Shown here piece after piece: positions 44,503 through 56,722 of a DNA stretch of 64,000 bases. The stretch comes from Pinus tabuliformis (lineage: Eukaryota; Streptophyta; Pinopsida; Pinales; Pinaceae). Where the stretch lies: the NCBI GenBank assembly GCA_031772625.1, contig CM062805.1:513154102-513218101 (forward strand), in the 5' to 3' direction. The position numbers and the translations under genes are program-made. Under the pieces are notes generated by a model, which was not told the origin of the DNA, ran no database searches, and worked only from the letters and a program-made list of their open reading frames with translations. How positions within the stretch are numbered: the stretch's first letter is position 1; every line of letters begins with the position of its first letter.

Positions 44503-46826
44503 AAAGTAGAGGCATTAATGATAAAATTACTCCTAAGGATCAGTTGCTATCTTTTGTCAGTGTGAACCTTTTGTGAGTTTAGTGTTGGAACCCTCTTCTA
44601 TTCTCTCATTCTCTCATACTCTTACACACTTATAGAATTCTTAGAGCATGCTTGGAGCACTCTAGTATTCACATGGATTTGGAGGAAGAAGGAAAAGGAA
44701 AGCACACGGGAACAGGTGGATCAATAGCTACAACTATATTGCTTTACAAGTAATAGGTTGCATGTGTGATTTCTTTGTTGATTTCTGGATGCATGGTATA
44801 TGCATGTGATTTTTTGGTTATGTGTTGTCATTAGTATGGAGATTTGATTAAATTGATGGTGGTTTTAGCCTTGCCTTGACATTTCCTAGATAGCCATGGT
44901 GTTGAGGGTTTTCCCACTTGATTTTTGTTTTTATAGGTGCTCATAATTCCTTATGGATATGGGTTGGGACAAACACTCTGGAAGCCCTGGAACAGTTTGG
45001 GTTGAGTTACTAGTCCTAGAGCCTAGGTTGGGATAAACGATCTGGAGCCATTGGTGGGTTGAGTTACTAGTCCATGGAGCCGGGTTGGAAAAATGCTCTG
45101 GAGCCCTCGAAGGATGTGGGTTGAGTTACTAGTTCCTAGAGCCCTAGACAACGTGGGTAGAGACCAATCTAGTTGGTGTTAGTGATGTCTGGCCGTGAGG
45201 TGGAATCAATATTTGAGGGTTGAGGTGGTTTGGCCTCTAGAAGCCCTGGTTCGATTTTTTTTTTGTTTATTCCATGATATCCCATATTCATGGTTGGAAA
45301 ATGGCGCGGGGGTGATTCATTGAAAGACAAATTTGGTTCAACCCAATCTATGGCTGGGTGGTACGTGGAAGTCCCCAACTTGGTTGATATTTTCATATAT
45401 TAATAAGAGTTATTCTTCTATTGTGATTCATTTATATTTGTAGTGATTATGTTGGTGATATTATGGTTGGGTTTCCATGGTTCCTATGTTGGTTATTTAC
45501 CGGTTTTTCACAAGTTACTTGATGTATGTTATTTATGGCTCTTGTCATGAATGGTTTAGCTATTGATTGGTTGATGAATATATGGACTAATAATTGTTTT
45601 CATAGCTATGTGGAGAGGGAATAGAGTCTTCATGATGAGTCCCAGATGACTCTCAAACTATTCTAATCAGATGTGCATTCATCACTTGTAGTTTACATGT
45701 TTGCCATGTGTTTGATGAAATGTCTAGTGTGTTCTAGGAAACCTAGGTTAAGTTGCGATTTGAGTTTGAATATTTAGCCTTGTTTTCATGTCTATTATCA
45801 TTCTGGAAAGTCTCAAACAGTTATGGGCAATGGTATAGAGGTTGACTTGGATTTGTGGCTCAAATCTCGGGAATGTACCCTCTTAACTAGGAAATTTGGG
45901 TCACGACCACATCGAGGAAGTGTTGTGCATGTGGTTGGATACCTTTAACTGCACACAAGCCTTGTCATGCATGCAGTTAGGAGCCTAGGTTAGTGAAAAG
46001 GAGTCACAACTCAAGTTTTGGTCACCTGGGGTGGTTCTTTGGCCCCTTAGTTTCCTATATCCCTGAGGGGTGTTGTGAGTTTTTAATTGGTGTTCAATTT
46101 TGAAGGCCCCACTTCCTTAACTGGAGTTGGGAGGTCAAGTCATGTCCTAGTAACTATTCATCCCATGTTTACCCTAGTAGGCTGGTGAAATTGGGTACGA
46201 GGGAAGCAAAACCCTATTGTTGAGAAGTTCTCGGTTGGCCTTAAGGCACCTCAGTTGGTGGGCGTAGGTACAAGGGAAGTTGGGCATAGGTATAATGGAA
46301 GCATAGTGCAAAGGTTGATGATGTGGTTGTGGGGGTTATTGCATTGGCCATGATTATTTTATTTTTTTCAATTTTTCTCATCTCCTATGGAATTTTCTCC
46401 CCAGCCTACGGGTGATCAGTGATTGAGCGTGATGAACCACAAGGTCTATGATTGGGTGGAACGTCGAAATCCCGTAATAAATTGTTGTTTTCTTACAGAT
46501 GAGTATTCCCTTTCCATGTGTCTTGCTAATTATCTATTATAGTCCAAAATTGGGTTATTATGTTTCATTGTGGATAATATTGGCATGTCTTTCTAATATA
46601 ATTATTATTTAATGTGCCAATTACATTACTGGTGAAATATCTTGAATGTATGCATGTATACCATGTTCACATAAATTTAAAGAATGCCATATTAAGCATT
46701 TTATGTTTTTATTAATATATTTTGGCATATTAAAGTTATTGAGGGTTTTGATTCTTTGAGGTTTTGAGGTCGATTAGTATATTTTTGGATAGTAACGTTT
46801 CCAAACCATGGAGTGGGGACATTACA
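43854..46826 (+). repeat. 3' LTR of element C
   Basis: Starts TGTAACAATCCC after a purine tract. It ends GGAGTGGGGACATTACA at 46826, a right end typical of Del/Tekay LTRs. Length is about 3.0 kb including the internal duplication. Its 5' partner is not in the window. Most of the interior (44500-46800) is non-coding with many TTGGG and GAGCC phrases (for example repeated GGAGCC near 44970-45150). Confidence 0.8.
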
Positions 46827-48469
46827 TGTGTGGCCAAATTTGATACCAATTGCTAAATACGAGTGATATGAGTATAAAAATTACATAAAAGTATCTAAGA
46901 ATATGATAAAAATCTACACTCTTTATTATTGTCAAATCTTTAAAGGAAGGAAATATTTTATGATTGATTTTTTATGGAAGGAACCCACTCATATTCACTT
47001 GCATATTTGAGGAAGCAACTTCCTAATAAGATAGTGCTTGAATTACAATAAACTTTCTCCATCTTATAACTACTTCTCCATTCTTAATCATAATTGTTAA
47101 GGGAACTCCAAAACACTCTAATCATAAAAAATTCCTAACTACCTAGTCAACCTTCTTTAATGAGGTCTCAATACATTTATTCCATACTAACTATCATAGT
47201 GGGGCTAGTCTACCTTAAATTAAATGGCCTCAACTATTAATATTCTACTATTATTCCCCTTGGTCACCTCCCTAGGTACCCCATATTACCCCCTTGGGTA
47301 CACTACCTTCCACCATCTTTACTAAAGCATTGTCCTTAACACATGATGTAAAAAATTACAACCACCATATACTAGGGTCCCATGGATAAGTTGGGACCAC
47401 AATGTTGAAGTAAATCAAAGTACAAGTACTAGCCAATATGCCAAAATAGTCCAATAAGCTCCACTTGTTACAAAGGTCCCATGGTTGAGTGTCAACTATA
47501 ATGTTGAAGTAGGCTAGAAAACCAAAGTCCTGTGTACTATTTCTAGCCACCATGTTGAAGTAGTGGAAGCTCCACCTTAATCATGGGTTCCATATCCAAG
47601 CATTTATGTTAACTCCCCTTAGAAGATACTTTAACTCAATATCTAATTAAAAATGGTGCTCCAAATGCCTACACCCATCGTATGAAAATACATCCATAAC
47701 CAAGAAACCATCCACATAACACACTCATTCTAGAGAATAGACATGCTGAAAAATAGTAAGCATAATTAGATCCTAACTTTCCTCCCTGATGTTCTATTCA
47801 TGAGGTGGAGCAGAGTCACCAAATAGAATATAAAAATAGTAAACCTTCCAAAAATGGAAAAGGTCCATATACCAATCAATACAAGCATCCTCAAGATTAT
47901 ATCAAGGATATAATTCTTGATTATATTTTTCCCTAATATCATGGTGTGTGGATGAAACAATATGGGTCTCTTGAATTTTGGCTATCCTTTCTTATAACTC
48001 CTTGATCACTTGGGACAAATCTGAATGACCTTAGTACATCCATGTTCATGAGGGTTATATGGTGAAATTTGAAATGGTTGTAGCTTACTCAATACTCATT
48101 GAAAGTATAATATATCATATATCAAATTGAAAAGATAAAAATCCTTTTCCAACGATGTTGGTCAGATCGTAGGAAAATGTCCCTATAAAAAGTTATGAGC
48201 TTTGTAGTCCACGTGGTCATCATGAAATAAAACCTAAAATTGTTAATTTAAAATCAATGATATCTTGACCTCCCAAACTCTAATTGAGATGTTTTTTCAT
48301 AAGGAATTCATATATGTAAAATTTTTCTATAGCTTCATCTTAGAAAGCTATAAACATTTATTTATATTTTGTAACTCTCTTTTTTGTCTTGGAAAGAAAA
48401 AGTTAACCAAAAATAAAAATAAAAAAAATCTTGCCCCACATGGGTCGAGGAAAAGGTTCTGAAACCAAA
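46827..48469. other. AT-rich DNA, probably leader of a minus-strand LTR element
   Basis: No gene supported. At 47395-47565 a phrase AATGTTGAAGTA recurs three times (about 47401, 47500 and 47551). Just left of the LTR-like block at 48470, plus-strand GGTTCTGAAACCAAA (48455-48469) reads on the minus strand as a decayed tRNA-iMet primer site, and the sequence further left has no coding motifs that I recognise. Confidence 0.4.
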
Positions 48470-49559
48470 TGTTAAATACCTTAATAGATTTGGAAATATA
48501 ATATAAAATAAATCCTCAATCTTCAACAAATAAATCCAATAATCCACATAAAAGAATAAATACAACATAGATCTAACCCTTGAAGCAGGGTAACACCATC
48601 TATTATTCATTAAGGAAGCAATTCACTCCTCAAGTGATATATATATTAAACCATTACTTTATTTCTCATCCATCTTGATGCTTTCAAAGTGAAAAAAGTG
48701 GAGGAATCAACTTGCAAGAGCAATTTTGTTAGTAAGACATCAATGGAGAATTAGAGTGTTAAATCTTTTGGGGCAATTTTTAGGCATTAAATGATGATTT
48801 TTAGGGTAAAACTTTCTAACTTAAGCACCAAACCTTGTGACACTATTTCACTCGTAATCCTTTCCAGTGGTGTAAGAAAGACATCAATTGTAGTTCATAT
48901 GCAAAAGTTACGCCTCCCAAAAGTTGAACTATGGTGATTGACCACCATAATTTGAGAGGATACAACATCAACCCTTGTTACTCATGGAAAATAGGGCTAG
49001 CCACCTAAATATTATGAACAATACTTTAGGAGGGTCAAATTTTTAATTCTAGTTGAGAGTTAAAGGAGTCAAACTTGACCCCTAGTCAACTATCGAGCTA
49101 TATTATAATCAAGACACTAGGAGGAAAAGGGATTTCATTCATTTCTATTATATTGTATTCCATAGCAGAGAAGAACAACTTGGGAATGTGAGTGAGAGAG
49201 CATAACTAAGGGGGTTTGGTGTATGTAGATGTCCATCAATCCACAACTCTCATGTAACTTGATAAATCTTGACTTTCCTTTTTACATGCATTATTTCCAT
49301 TTCATAGAAATAGAGAGTAGAGAAACCTCACCTTCTAGCTGGGTTTACTCCCATAAGAGTTTCCTAGAGTAAATTTTGTGTTCATTGTGGTTGGTGTATA
49401 TTTGTCTTTTATTGTTTTCTATTTTCTATATTTTATCTATTACATACATAAGTAGAAAATCATAATTAATAAATTATGAATCTAAGAAAGTTAACCCTCA
49501 TAGTATATAATTTTTATCATATTTGTTGTAACAATTTTTTCAGTGGAATATCCCTAACA
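48470..49559 (-). repeat. Probable LTR of a minus-strand retrotransposon
   Basis: Plus-strand ends TGTTAAATACC and TATCCCTAACA form an inverted TGTTA/TAACA pair, 1090 bp apart. The adjacent primer-site-like TTTGGTTTCAGAACC (minus strand, 48469-48455) differs at two places from the usual TGGTATCAGAGC core. No second LTR and no flanking duplication were found, so this is a partial or degraded element. Confidence 0.5.
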
Positions 49560-51889
49560 GTTTATAGATCATCAAATAATGCTAACTTATTACAAATACA
49601 ATAATATTCACAGTATTCCTTATACTTCTATTGACAATACTATCTATCTCCTAAGAACATTCTAGAGAAGGAACATTCTAGTAGGTGGAACATTCTAGTA
49701 ACTCTTATCATTTAAGAACATTACATTTGTTTACATTATTACAATACATGTTTATTATTATTCCCCTAGGTAGCCCCTAGGTACCCCCATATTACCCTCA
49801 TACATTCGCTACACTATACTATATAACAAAAACTTGAAATGGAAAGAGCAACAAGGCAACATTTAGGTCAAGTTGAACTAAGTCAAGCATATCCAAAAGA
49901 GCAGAGGTCAAAATGATCATCATATCATGCTACCAAATAAGATTGAGTGGTAAGGGATAAAGCAAGTCATCAAGTATTGGGGAAGAATTTCTCATGAGTA
50001 ACAAAAACAAATTGACCTTAGTGATTTGCATGTATTGAAATTTGAGATTTAATTGAAGATGTCATTATGCAATGAAAACTTCCTAGTTTCGCCCCCTTGC
50101 TAACTATATAAGTTTTGAAGCAATTTGAGGATGACATGTCGAAGCATGAGAGATAGGTCAAAGGTATTTCTTCCTTCGAGTATGACCATCTTCAAAAATT
50201 TATGACCACCAAAGTGTGTGGAATAACCCAATTAAAGTGTACTTTTCCTAAAATAGAAAATTAAATCAAAGGATTTAAGTGTAAAATACCTACTTTGAAA
50301 TTGTCTAAAGAGAAGCATATATTTCTTCGATTTAATTTATGTAACGATTTATTTATTCAATGGAGGGGATATGATCCAGAAAATGTAGTAGGCCTCACTC
50401 CCAATTCCAGTGAGGGATAAGTGAGGAAACATCTGGATGACCACTTTTCTATTCTATAAATATGTAAATTGAAGACTTTGAAAGGGCTTTTTGGCTCTTA
50501 TGGTATAGTGGAGATTGTAAAAATGAATTATTTCTTAGTTAATTTAGAATCTTTTCTTCATGGCAATTTCATTGAAGATTCATTATGACTCAAATTAATC
50601 AATAAATTATTCTTTCATTATATGCTTGCTCAAAATGTTTAGAAAATATTTTTCATCATGTTGAAGTTATCTTCATTTGTTATTTGAAATACTTGCTTAT
50701 TGATCTTTAACAAATCAATAGATGTGTTTTATGTTTAGGGTTGTATTTGTTATTTCTATTCTGTTAGCTACCTATACCAATAGGTTTCATATTTCATGAT
50801 TGGCAAAGAAAGGTCCAAATATGCTCTGCTTTGGTGATGCAAAGATCCCATATTTCCAGGAGAAAACATGTGTACATAACTTGATGTTGACTCAATTTTG
50901 ATGGGTGGTTCAACAGCCTAATCTGGATCATGCCATGTTTTAATTTTTTGTTGTAGAATAGAGAAAGAGGTCTGTCCAAACTGTTTAATCTTGGCAGACC
51001 AGTAGTTTAGGTAGAGAAGTAAGGTTCCCAACTGCTTAATCTGGGACCTTGGAAGCAATAAGGGTAGTTCTAGATAGAAAATCAAAAGAAAAGCCAAGAG
51101 AAAAGAAAAGGCACATAAGGGTCTGCAAGTCTAAGTGCACCCTTCATGAAGAAACAAAAAATGCTAGGCAAGTAGATGGGTAAGCAGATGGGGTTGCAGA
51201 AATGTCATTCCTTTCAATTGAGTGTCTGGTAACCTGTTTTCAAAGGAATATCAGTGGATAGAGAAGGTCCTCTTCTCCATCATGTTGCAGCAAAGTAAAG
51301 GAGCATGTCTAACTTCCTTTCTCCCCTTTCACATTCATTACTAACATCCCTTCACCAGTTGCTTTCATGAAAGAATTCAAGGTCTTATGTGGGTTCTTGG
51401 TTCTTTAAGAGCCACATTTCTTGTCTAAAATTCTTTTTATTTTGATCTACTCCCTAAGCTAAGTTATTTTCATATAAACTTAGTGATTTCATCCCTCATT
51501 CACTTCTTCCATTCATATTAACCCCTAACTTCTTATTATCTAAATCCCTTATGTTCCCCTTTCCCCCTACTATTATAACACCATGGTGTATAAACCCCTA
51601 AACATCTATAATATCCCCCCTTGTTAGCACTATAGCTAAATAAGTTTGTTGGAGGGAGACATTAGTCCACCAGGGACTATGGTCAACCCTGTCATGGGAT
51701 TACTCTAGCCTCTGGCTGGAGTAATAACCTCATCCTAAGCCCTCACCTCCCCTCTGTTCAAAAATTCCACAAAAAACCCCTTTCCCTCTGCTCAAACCCA
51801 CTTTTAACCTCTTTTTCCTAAAATATTAACCCAAAAACCCTCAAAAACCCTTAAACCTATGGTCCCGCGCATAATTATTAAATTGAATA
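49560..51889. other. AT-rich unassigned DNA
   Basis: No coding region supported. It contains three GAACATTC dyads at 49655, 49671 and 49688. Short phrases at 49750-49800 resemble 47250-47300 (ATTATTCCCC...CTAGGTACCCC), suggesting shared old repeat ancestry. Nothing else recognisable. Confidence 0.4.
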
Positions 51890-52350
51890 TTTTAAATGGC
51901 CGGGCGGGACCCAACCCAGAGCTGCGCAACCGACGGCAGTACCCGCCAGCCGTCCGATCTCTGTCGCCCCCGATCCAACGGTGGGCGGTCAATCTCGCTC
52001 CCCGACCTGCCTCCCTTTAACGTCCGGGGAAGGGCGGTATTGGGTGCCGTACCCTGGACGTGTGGCAGGCGCTGGGGTTGTTCGGAGCCCCCCTCCCTGA
52101 TACCGCCTATCACCAAAAGCGGTGCGGGGAGACCACTTACCGCCTCCCTGATACCGCCCATCTGGCGCGCATCACCCTCACGTCATCCTGACGTCATGTC
52201 GCCTTCGCCCGCCCCCGCGCCCCGTGGCCCTCCACGTGGCCCTGCCACCGCATCCGCCCGCCACCGTGTCCAGCCACGCTGGCCTCCAGCTCAGCGTCCA
52301 CGTCACCTCCGTACCTGGGCCCGCCATGACGTCATGCTGACGTCATTGGC
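51890..52350. other. GC-rich island upstream of ORF F
   Basis: An abrupt change from AT-rich DNA to a stretch rich in CpG and CCGCC/GGCGG phrases. It includes a direct repeat CCTCCCTGATACCGCC about 51 bases apart (near 52092 and 52143). It precedes the promoter motifs below. The open frames through it are proline/arginine-rich by composition only. Confidence 0.6.
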
Positions 52351-52398
52351 GGAAAAAAGCGCCAATGACCCTTTTTGTCTAAATTTGCCATTATAAAC
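52178..52398 (+). promoter_or_regulatory. Promoter-like array for ORF F: paired TGACGTCA sites, CCAAT hairpin, TATA box
   Basis: Two dyads: TCACGTCA/TGACGTCA at 52178 and 52189, and TGACGTCA/TGACGTCA at 52327 and 52338. Both have an 11-base start-to-start spacing. Next comes a perfect 10-base inverted repeat GTCATTGGCG...CGCCAATGAC (52342-52369, 8-base loop) containing a CCAAT core, then TATAAAC at 52392-52398. Sites of this class bind bZIP (TGA/CREB-like) factors in plants. Order and spacing suggest transcription to the right from about 52420. Confidence 0.65.
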
Positions 52399-53034
52399 GC
52401 CCGAACTAGCCGTTTTGGGTCATTTTCACGCGAAAACGACACAGCCATTGTCGACCTGCTTGCCGCGAAATTGCCTCCAGCCATCAAATTCGAAGTTGCG
52501 GCCGCTATAACTTGGAAATTCAGCTGCAGTGAGCTCCCCCTATTCGGCCCGAAGGCGTTCCGTGCTTGTTTTCCAGGTATTTCACCGAAAGTTCCCTGTT
52601 TCGCCCCTATGCATGCCATTTCTATGTGAATTCTCCTATAAGAATCATTCAAATCCTAAATTCCACACTGTCTGCTACTGAATTGACAATTAAATCAACC
52701 TCCATTACCCTAGCTCCAAGAATTTGACACTCTAATCATAATTCACGGCCTGAAATTTACAAATTCGGCCTCAAACTTGCCCGGCATTGTTCCCTTTTGC
52801 CTGGTGGAGGCCCAAGGCTGCATATCACCAAATTGAAGCCAGCTCACCCTCTGCAATCATCCCCATTAATTCACAATCCCTATGAATTTACCAAAAACAG
52901 CAGAAACAAGTCTGCCAAGCCTGCCTTTTCACTGTGAAGAAGATTTCAAGCATTGTCTACATTGAGCCTATCACTCAAGCTCTGAGCAACCTTGCAAACC
53001 ATTGCACTCACCTTGTTCAAAATCAGATTACACA

Positions 53035-56000
53035 ATGGCTGCTCCTGCACCCTCAGCCCTCAGTGTTGCTCCTTTAAATGCACCAAACAAAGACCTGGAG
53101 TCCTTGCCTCTTGCTGACAGGGACTACCTCATTGAAGACTTTGTGGGTAACAGGGACTTCTTGCAGACCTTCAGGCAACTAAGAGATGACTACCTGAATG
53201 GTCATGATACATATGGGATATGGGAGTCAAATCTGCCATACTACTGTCTCCCCTCTGTCAATGTCTTTCCTGAGATCATTCGCCTCTGTGCTGAAAACTA
53301 TGATGTGCAGCAAAGAGCTATTAAGTCTCCATCTGGGAGCATCCTCTTTCACATCAATCCTGAAACTATCAATAAGATGCTCCACTTTGATCAAACTGAG
53401 CTGCTGTTCCCATTTTCCATGAATTACCTGCTGGACACTGGTGCCAAGATGACCAGTGAGGATATTCAGAAGGTCACCAGGACATTTATGAAACCTGAAT
53501 GTCAGCCTGCAGGGCCACCTCCCTACTTGGATGTCTATTTTACTGAGGTAGGGAGACTGTTGCTAGACATGATTGCTTATGTGTTGGGATACAGAACCAG
53601 TGAGCATGTGGATGAAACAATGTTGGTATTGCTAGCTGCTTACAGCCCAGGCCAACCCCCTGCTCGCAAATATAACTTTGCCAAGTTCATAGCTAACAAG
53701 ATTCATGATCAGCTGTGCAAAGTAGACAGACATGGTGTCTTCAAGTACTCATCCTATATCTACCACCTTTTTATGTACTATCAGTCTGAGGTTTTTCCAT
53801 GCTACATAAAAAAGCTGGATTATAAAGGGGAAAGAAGATCTGTTATCCTCTGGACATCTGTCTATCACCAAGTCCAAACTTCACCCTATTCCTATTGTGA
53901 GTTTGTTGACCAATTTGTGTACCCTGCCTCTTGCTTATTGATGAGGTCCCCTCCTCCCAGAATATCAACTGAAATTCAGAAAGTCCTCCAGCTCTCCAAA
54001 AATTACAAAATAGGTGATTGGTACCTATATGAGGAGCATACAGTCATCAGAGTCTATGGCTGTGAACTCTGTCCATACAGGCTCCCAAAATATGTGCCTA
54101 TGAGGATATTTGCCTTGGAGTATTATAGGCAGTTAATTCAATCTGACCTCACTCACTTTCACAGCTCCAAAAAGAAAGCCCATCTCAAGTTCAAGCACCA
54201 GGTGGGCCCCTTCATCATGAATAAAAAAGAAGGATGGGAAGATGCTGACCTAATCCTCAGAAACAAATACAAGCTATCACATAGTTTCCGGTGGGTCCCT
54301 TATGACCCTGAAGGCTTCATTACTGCTAGAAGAGTCAAGTACAGGCTACTAGGTTATAGGCATTGCAAATATCCGCACATTGAAAAATATGCCAACCAGC
54401 AAGAATGGCAGCAGGACACTTTAGTTGAAAAATTAACTGAAGAAGAGACAATGTTAAAGAATGTCAGAGAACTGGAAAAGACTCTTGACCTAGATTATGT
54501 GCAGCAGGTACCCTTCAAAAGACCGCATTCAGCAGGAGAAGGGACCTTGGCCTCAAGAACAGCACCAGCCACACAGGCACCGTCTACAGCAGCACCAGGA
54601 ACAGACAAAGGGAAAGGAATAATGGGTGCTGAAGAAGAAACCGTGAAAGAAAAGCCTGCCCCTTTAAGTGAGCAGCTACCAGGGCAGCAACCAGGGCAGT
54701 AACAAGAGCAGACTCCCCCTCCACAAACTGAGCCACAAACAACTCCAATTATGCAAACCCCAGCACAGGAGGAGAGGGGTACAAAAAGAGACAGAGAAGA
54801 GTCCACTCCTGCCAATGGATCCTCCCAACAACCCCAGGCCAAAAGGCAAAGGGCTGACTCCCCAGAGGTAGAAGACATCACTGAAGAAATCCTTGACAGT
54901 TCAAGGAAAGACAGGGAGGGCAGCCAGCATACAGGGACAAGCTCCTTTCAGCAGGAGCAAGGATTACAACTTGGTTTGGAGGTGTCCTCCTCCTCTCAGC
55001 AGAGCAAGAAGCCCAAAAGCACTAAGGCTTCTTTCAAGCAAATTAAGGCACAGAATGACTTGCTGAGGGTGGAAGTCTACAAACAATTTCTTAATGCAAC
55101 ACCAGCCCAAAAAGAAAGGCTAATGTCGGTATACGACATTCAAGAGGAGAAAATGATCCTCAGCCACTTCAAACCTATAGTGCCCAATCCAAAATCAGGG
55201 GCAGATTATGTGAAGACAAGGGTGGAGGTCCTAGCCAAGGACATCCATCCCATGGACCAAATTGAACTCCATAAGCAGGTAGGAGAAATGGTCTATGCAA
55301 CCTTGGTAGACAGGGCAACCATGGCCCATGAGCTGAAAGAATCACTGAAAAATACCAACACTCAGTTGGATTTTGAGAGAATGTCCTCCCTAGCCAAAGA
55401 TAACAGAATAAAGTCACTTGAGGACATTATTATCGACCTGGGACATGATCCTAAGGATCCAAAGGGTGTAAAGGCCCTTATGAAGAAAAAAGAAGATGAC
55501 CTCAATGCATTAAAGAAGAGGTTAAAGCTGCAACCCACAGAGCACCCTCAAACAGCAGAGCTACAAAAGGAAAAATAGGTTGATGAGCAACTGGACCTCA
55601 TAATGCAGCTAAACCAAAAGGTCCTCGATTTGGAGAAAGAGCTTGAAGGAGCATTACAAGATAAACAGGGAGAATCTACATCCCAAGCTCCTCCAACTAC
55701 TTCAACCACTGCAACAACTACAGAGGCAGCAGTGGCCCCTACAACAGAAGCAGCAGCAACAACAACAGCTCCAGATTCCAGCACAAGTGTAGAAGAATTG
55801 ACTAAGGCCATCAAAGAAATGGAGCTCCAGGCAAATGAGATAAAAAAGGCCAAAGAAAAATTGGCAGAGCTGGATGCCAAGTATGATAAATCAAAAGTGA
55901 CCGTAGCAGAGCAAGGCAGAGAAATAAAGGCTCTAAAAGAAAAGATAAAAGCCTTAGAGAAAGAGCTAAATCTGGAGAGTGCCATGGCTGAGATAAAAAG

Positions 56001-56664
56001 AATTCTATGGGCCAAAATTGGCCAATCCATCACTCAACAATGGAGGTCAATCAAAACTATACATGAGCAGATGGATTTAATTGGCCAGGCACAAACAGAA
56101 ATTCAGAGGGCCAAGGCATTATTGGGAGACAAACCTGAACAGGCAAACAGAATGATAGATTTCTTGAACAGGCAAGAAAAGGAGGAGCTGGCAGCCATTG
56201 GCATTGTCAACAGAACAGAGGTTGTCCTCACAGCCAAAAAGGTGCTAACTCTCAGAAATTATGTACAAACTGTGGAGAGGAAGTGCTACGAGATACAAGC
56301 TGATGTGGAGGAATATAGAGTCAAGATGGCAGTGCTGCAAGCAAAGGGACTGCCCAGCCTACTAAGCGGTGCAGGAAGACTGATCTCCCGAGATCAATTC
56401 ACCAACAGGATGGCAACTTATATTGAAAATCAAATCACTGCATCTGGCAGTACATCTGAGGGAACAGGGCCTCCAACAGGACAGAGCCTATATGATAAAC
56501 TTGAAGGCCTGTTTTTTATTGAAAATGAGGTAAATCACCTTTTTGAAACTCCTCCAAACTTTTACAGATATACAGAGGCCGACGAAACTTTGATAAAGAT
56601 TAGAAGACATCAGCTGCCAAAGGAGGATTGCTGGCAGGCAATGCTCCAAATTTTGCCACGATAG
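53035..56664 (+). pseudogene. ORF F: 1209-codon intronless frame of unknown function, two stops
   Basis: ATG 53035 (context ACAATGGCT) opens a single frame to TAG 56662-56664, broken only at TAA 54700 and TAG 55576. The first ~480 residues look globular and well composed (ADRDYLIEDFVGNRDFL, SGSILFHINPETINKML, YKIGDWYLYEEHTVIRVYG). A Pro/Gln/Thr-rich linker follows (codons about 500-640), with a basic KRDRE...KRQR patch that could be a nuclear signal. A coiled-coil region with a Thr/Ala-rich insert (TTEAAV, TTTAPDSS) comes next, then a helical C-terminus (DKLEGLFFIENEVNHLFE). An earlier in-frame ATG exists at 53002. No gag, RT or integrase motif. I do not recognise the family. It could be a TE-borne ORF or a decaying host gene. 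Confidence 0.7.
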
Positions 56665-56716
56665 CCTAAATCGCTCGATCACTGCCAGCTCCAACTCACT
56701 AGATGACAAACAGCAG

Positions 56717-56722
56717 AATAAA
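56717..56722 (+). terminator. Candidate poly(A) signal of ORF F
   Basis: AATAAA about 53 bases after the last stop of F. A second transcription-like cassette (TATATATA near 56990 and AATGAAAAGG near 57073) lies further down, so the true 3' end is uncertain. Confidence 0.4.

Noticed and set aside
46838..47941. A second minus-strand LTR starting at TGCTAAATAC (46851) next to a TTGGTATCAAA-like primer site
   Set aside because: The end could not be placed, similarity to 48470-49559 is not convincing, and no duplication was found.
51892..52396. 166- and 89-codon frames in the GC-rich block as genes
   Set aside because: Pro/Arg-rich composition expected of GC-rich DNA, open in several frames, no motifs, and they overlap the promoter-like array.
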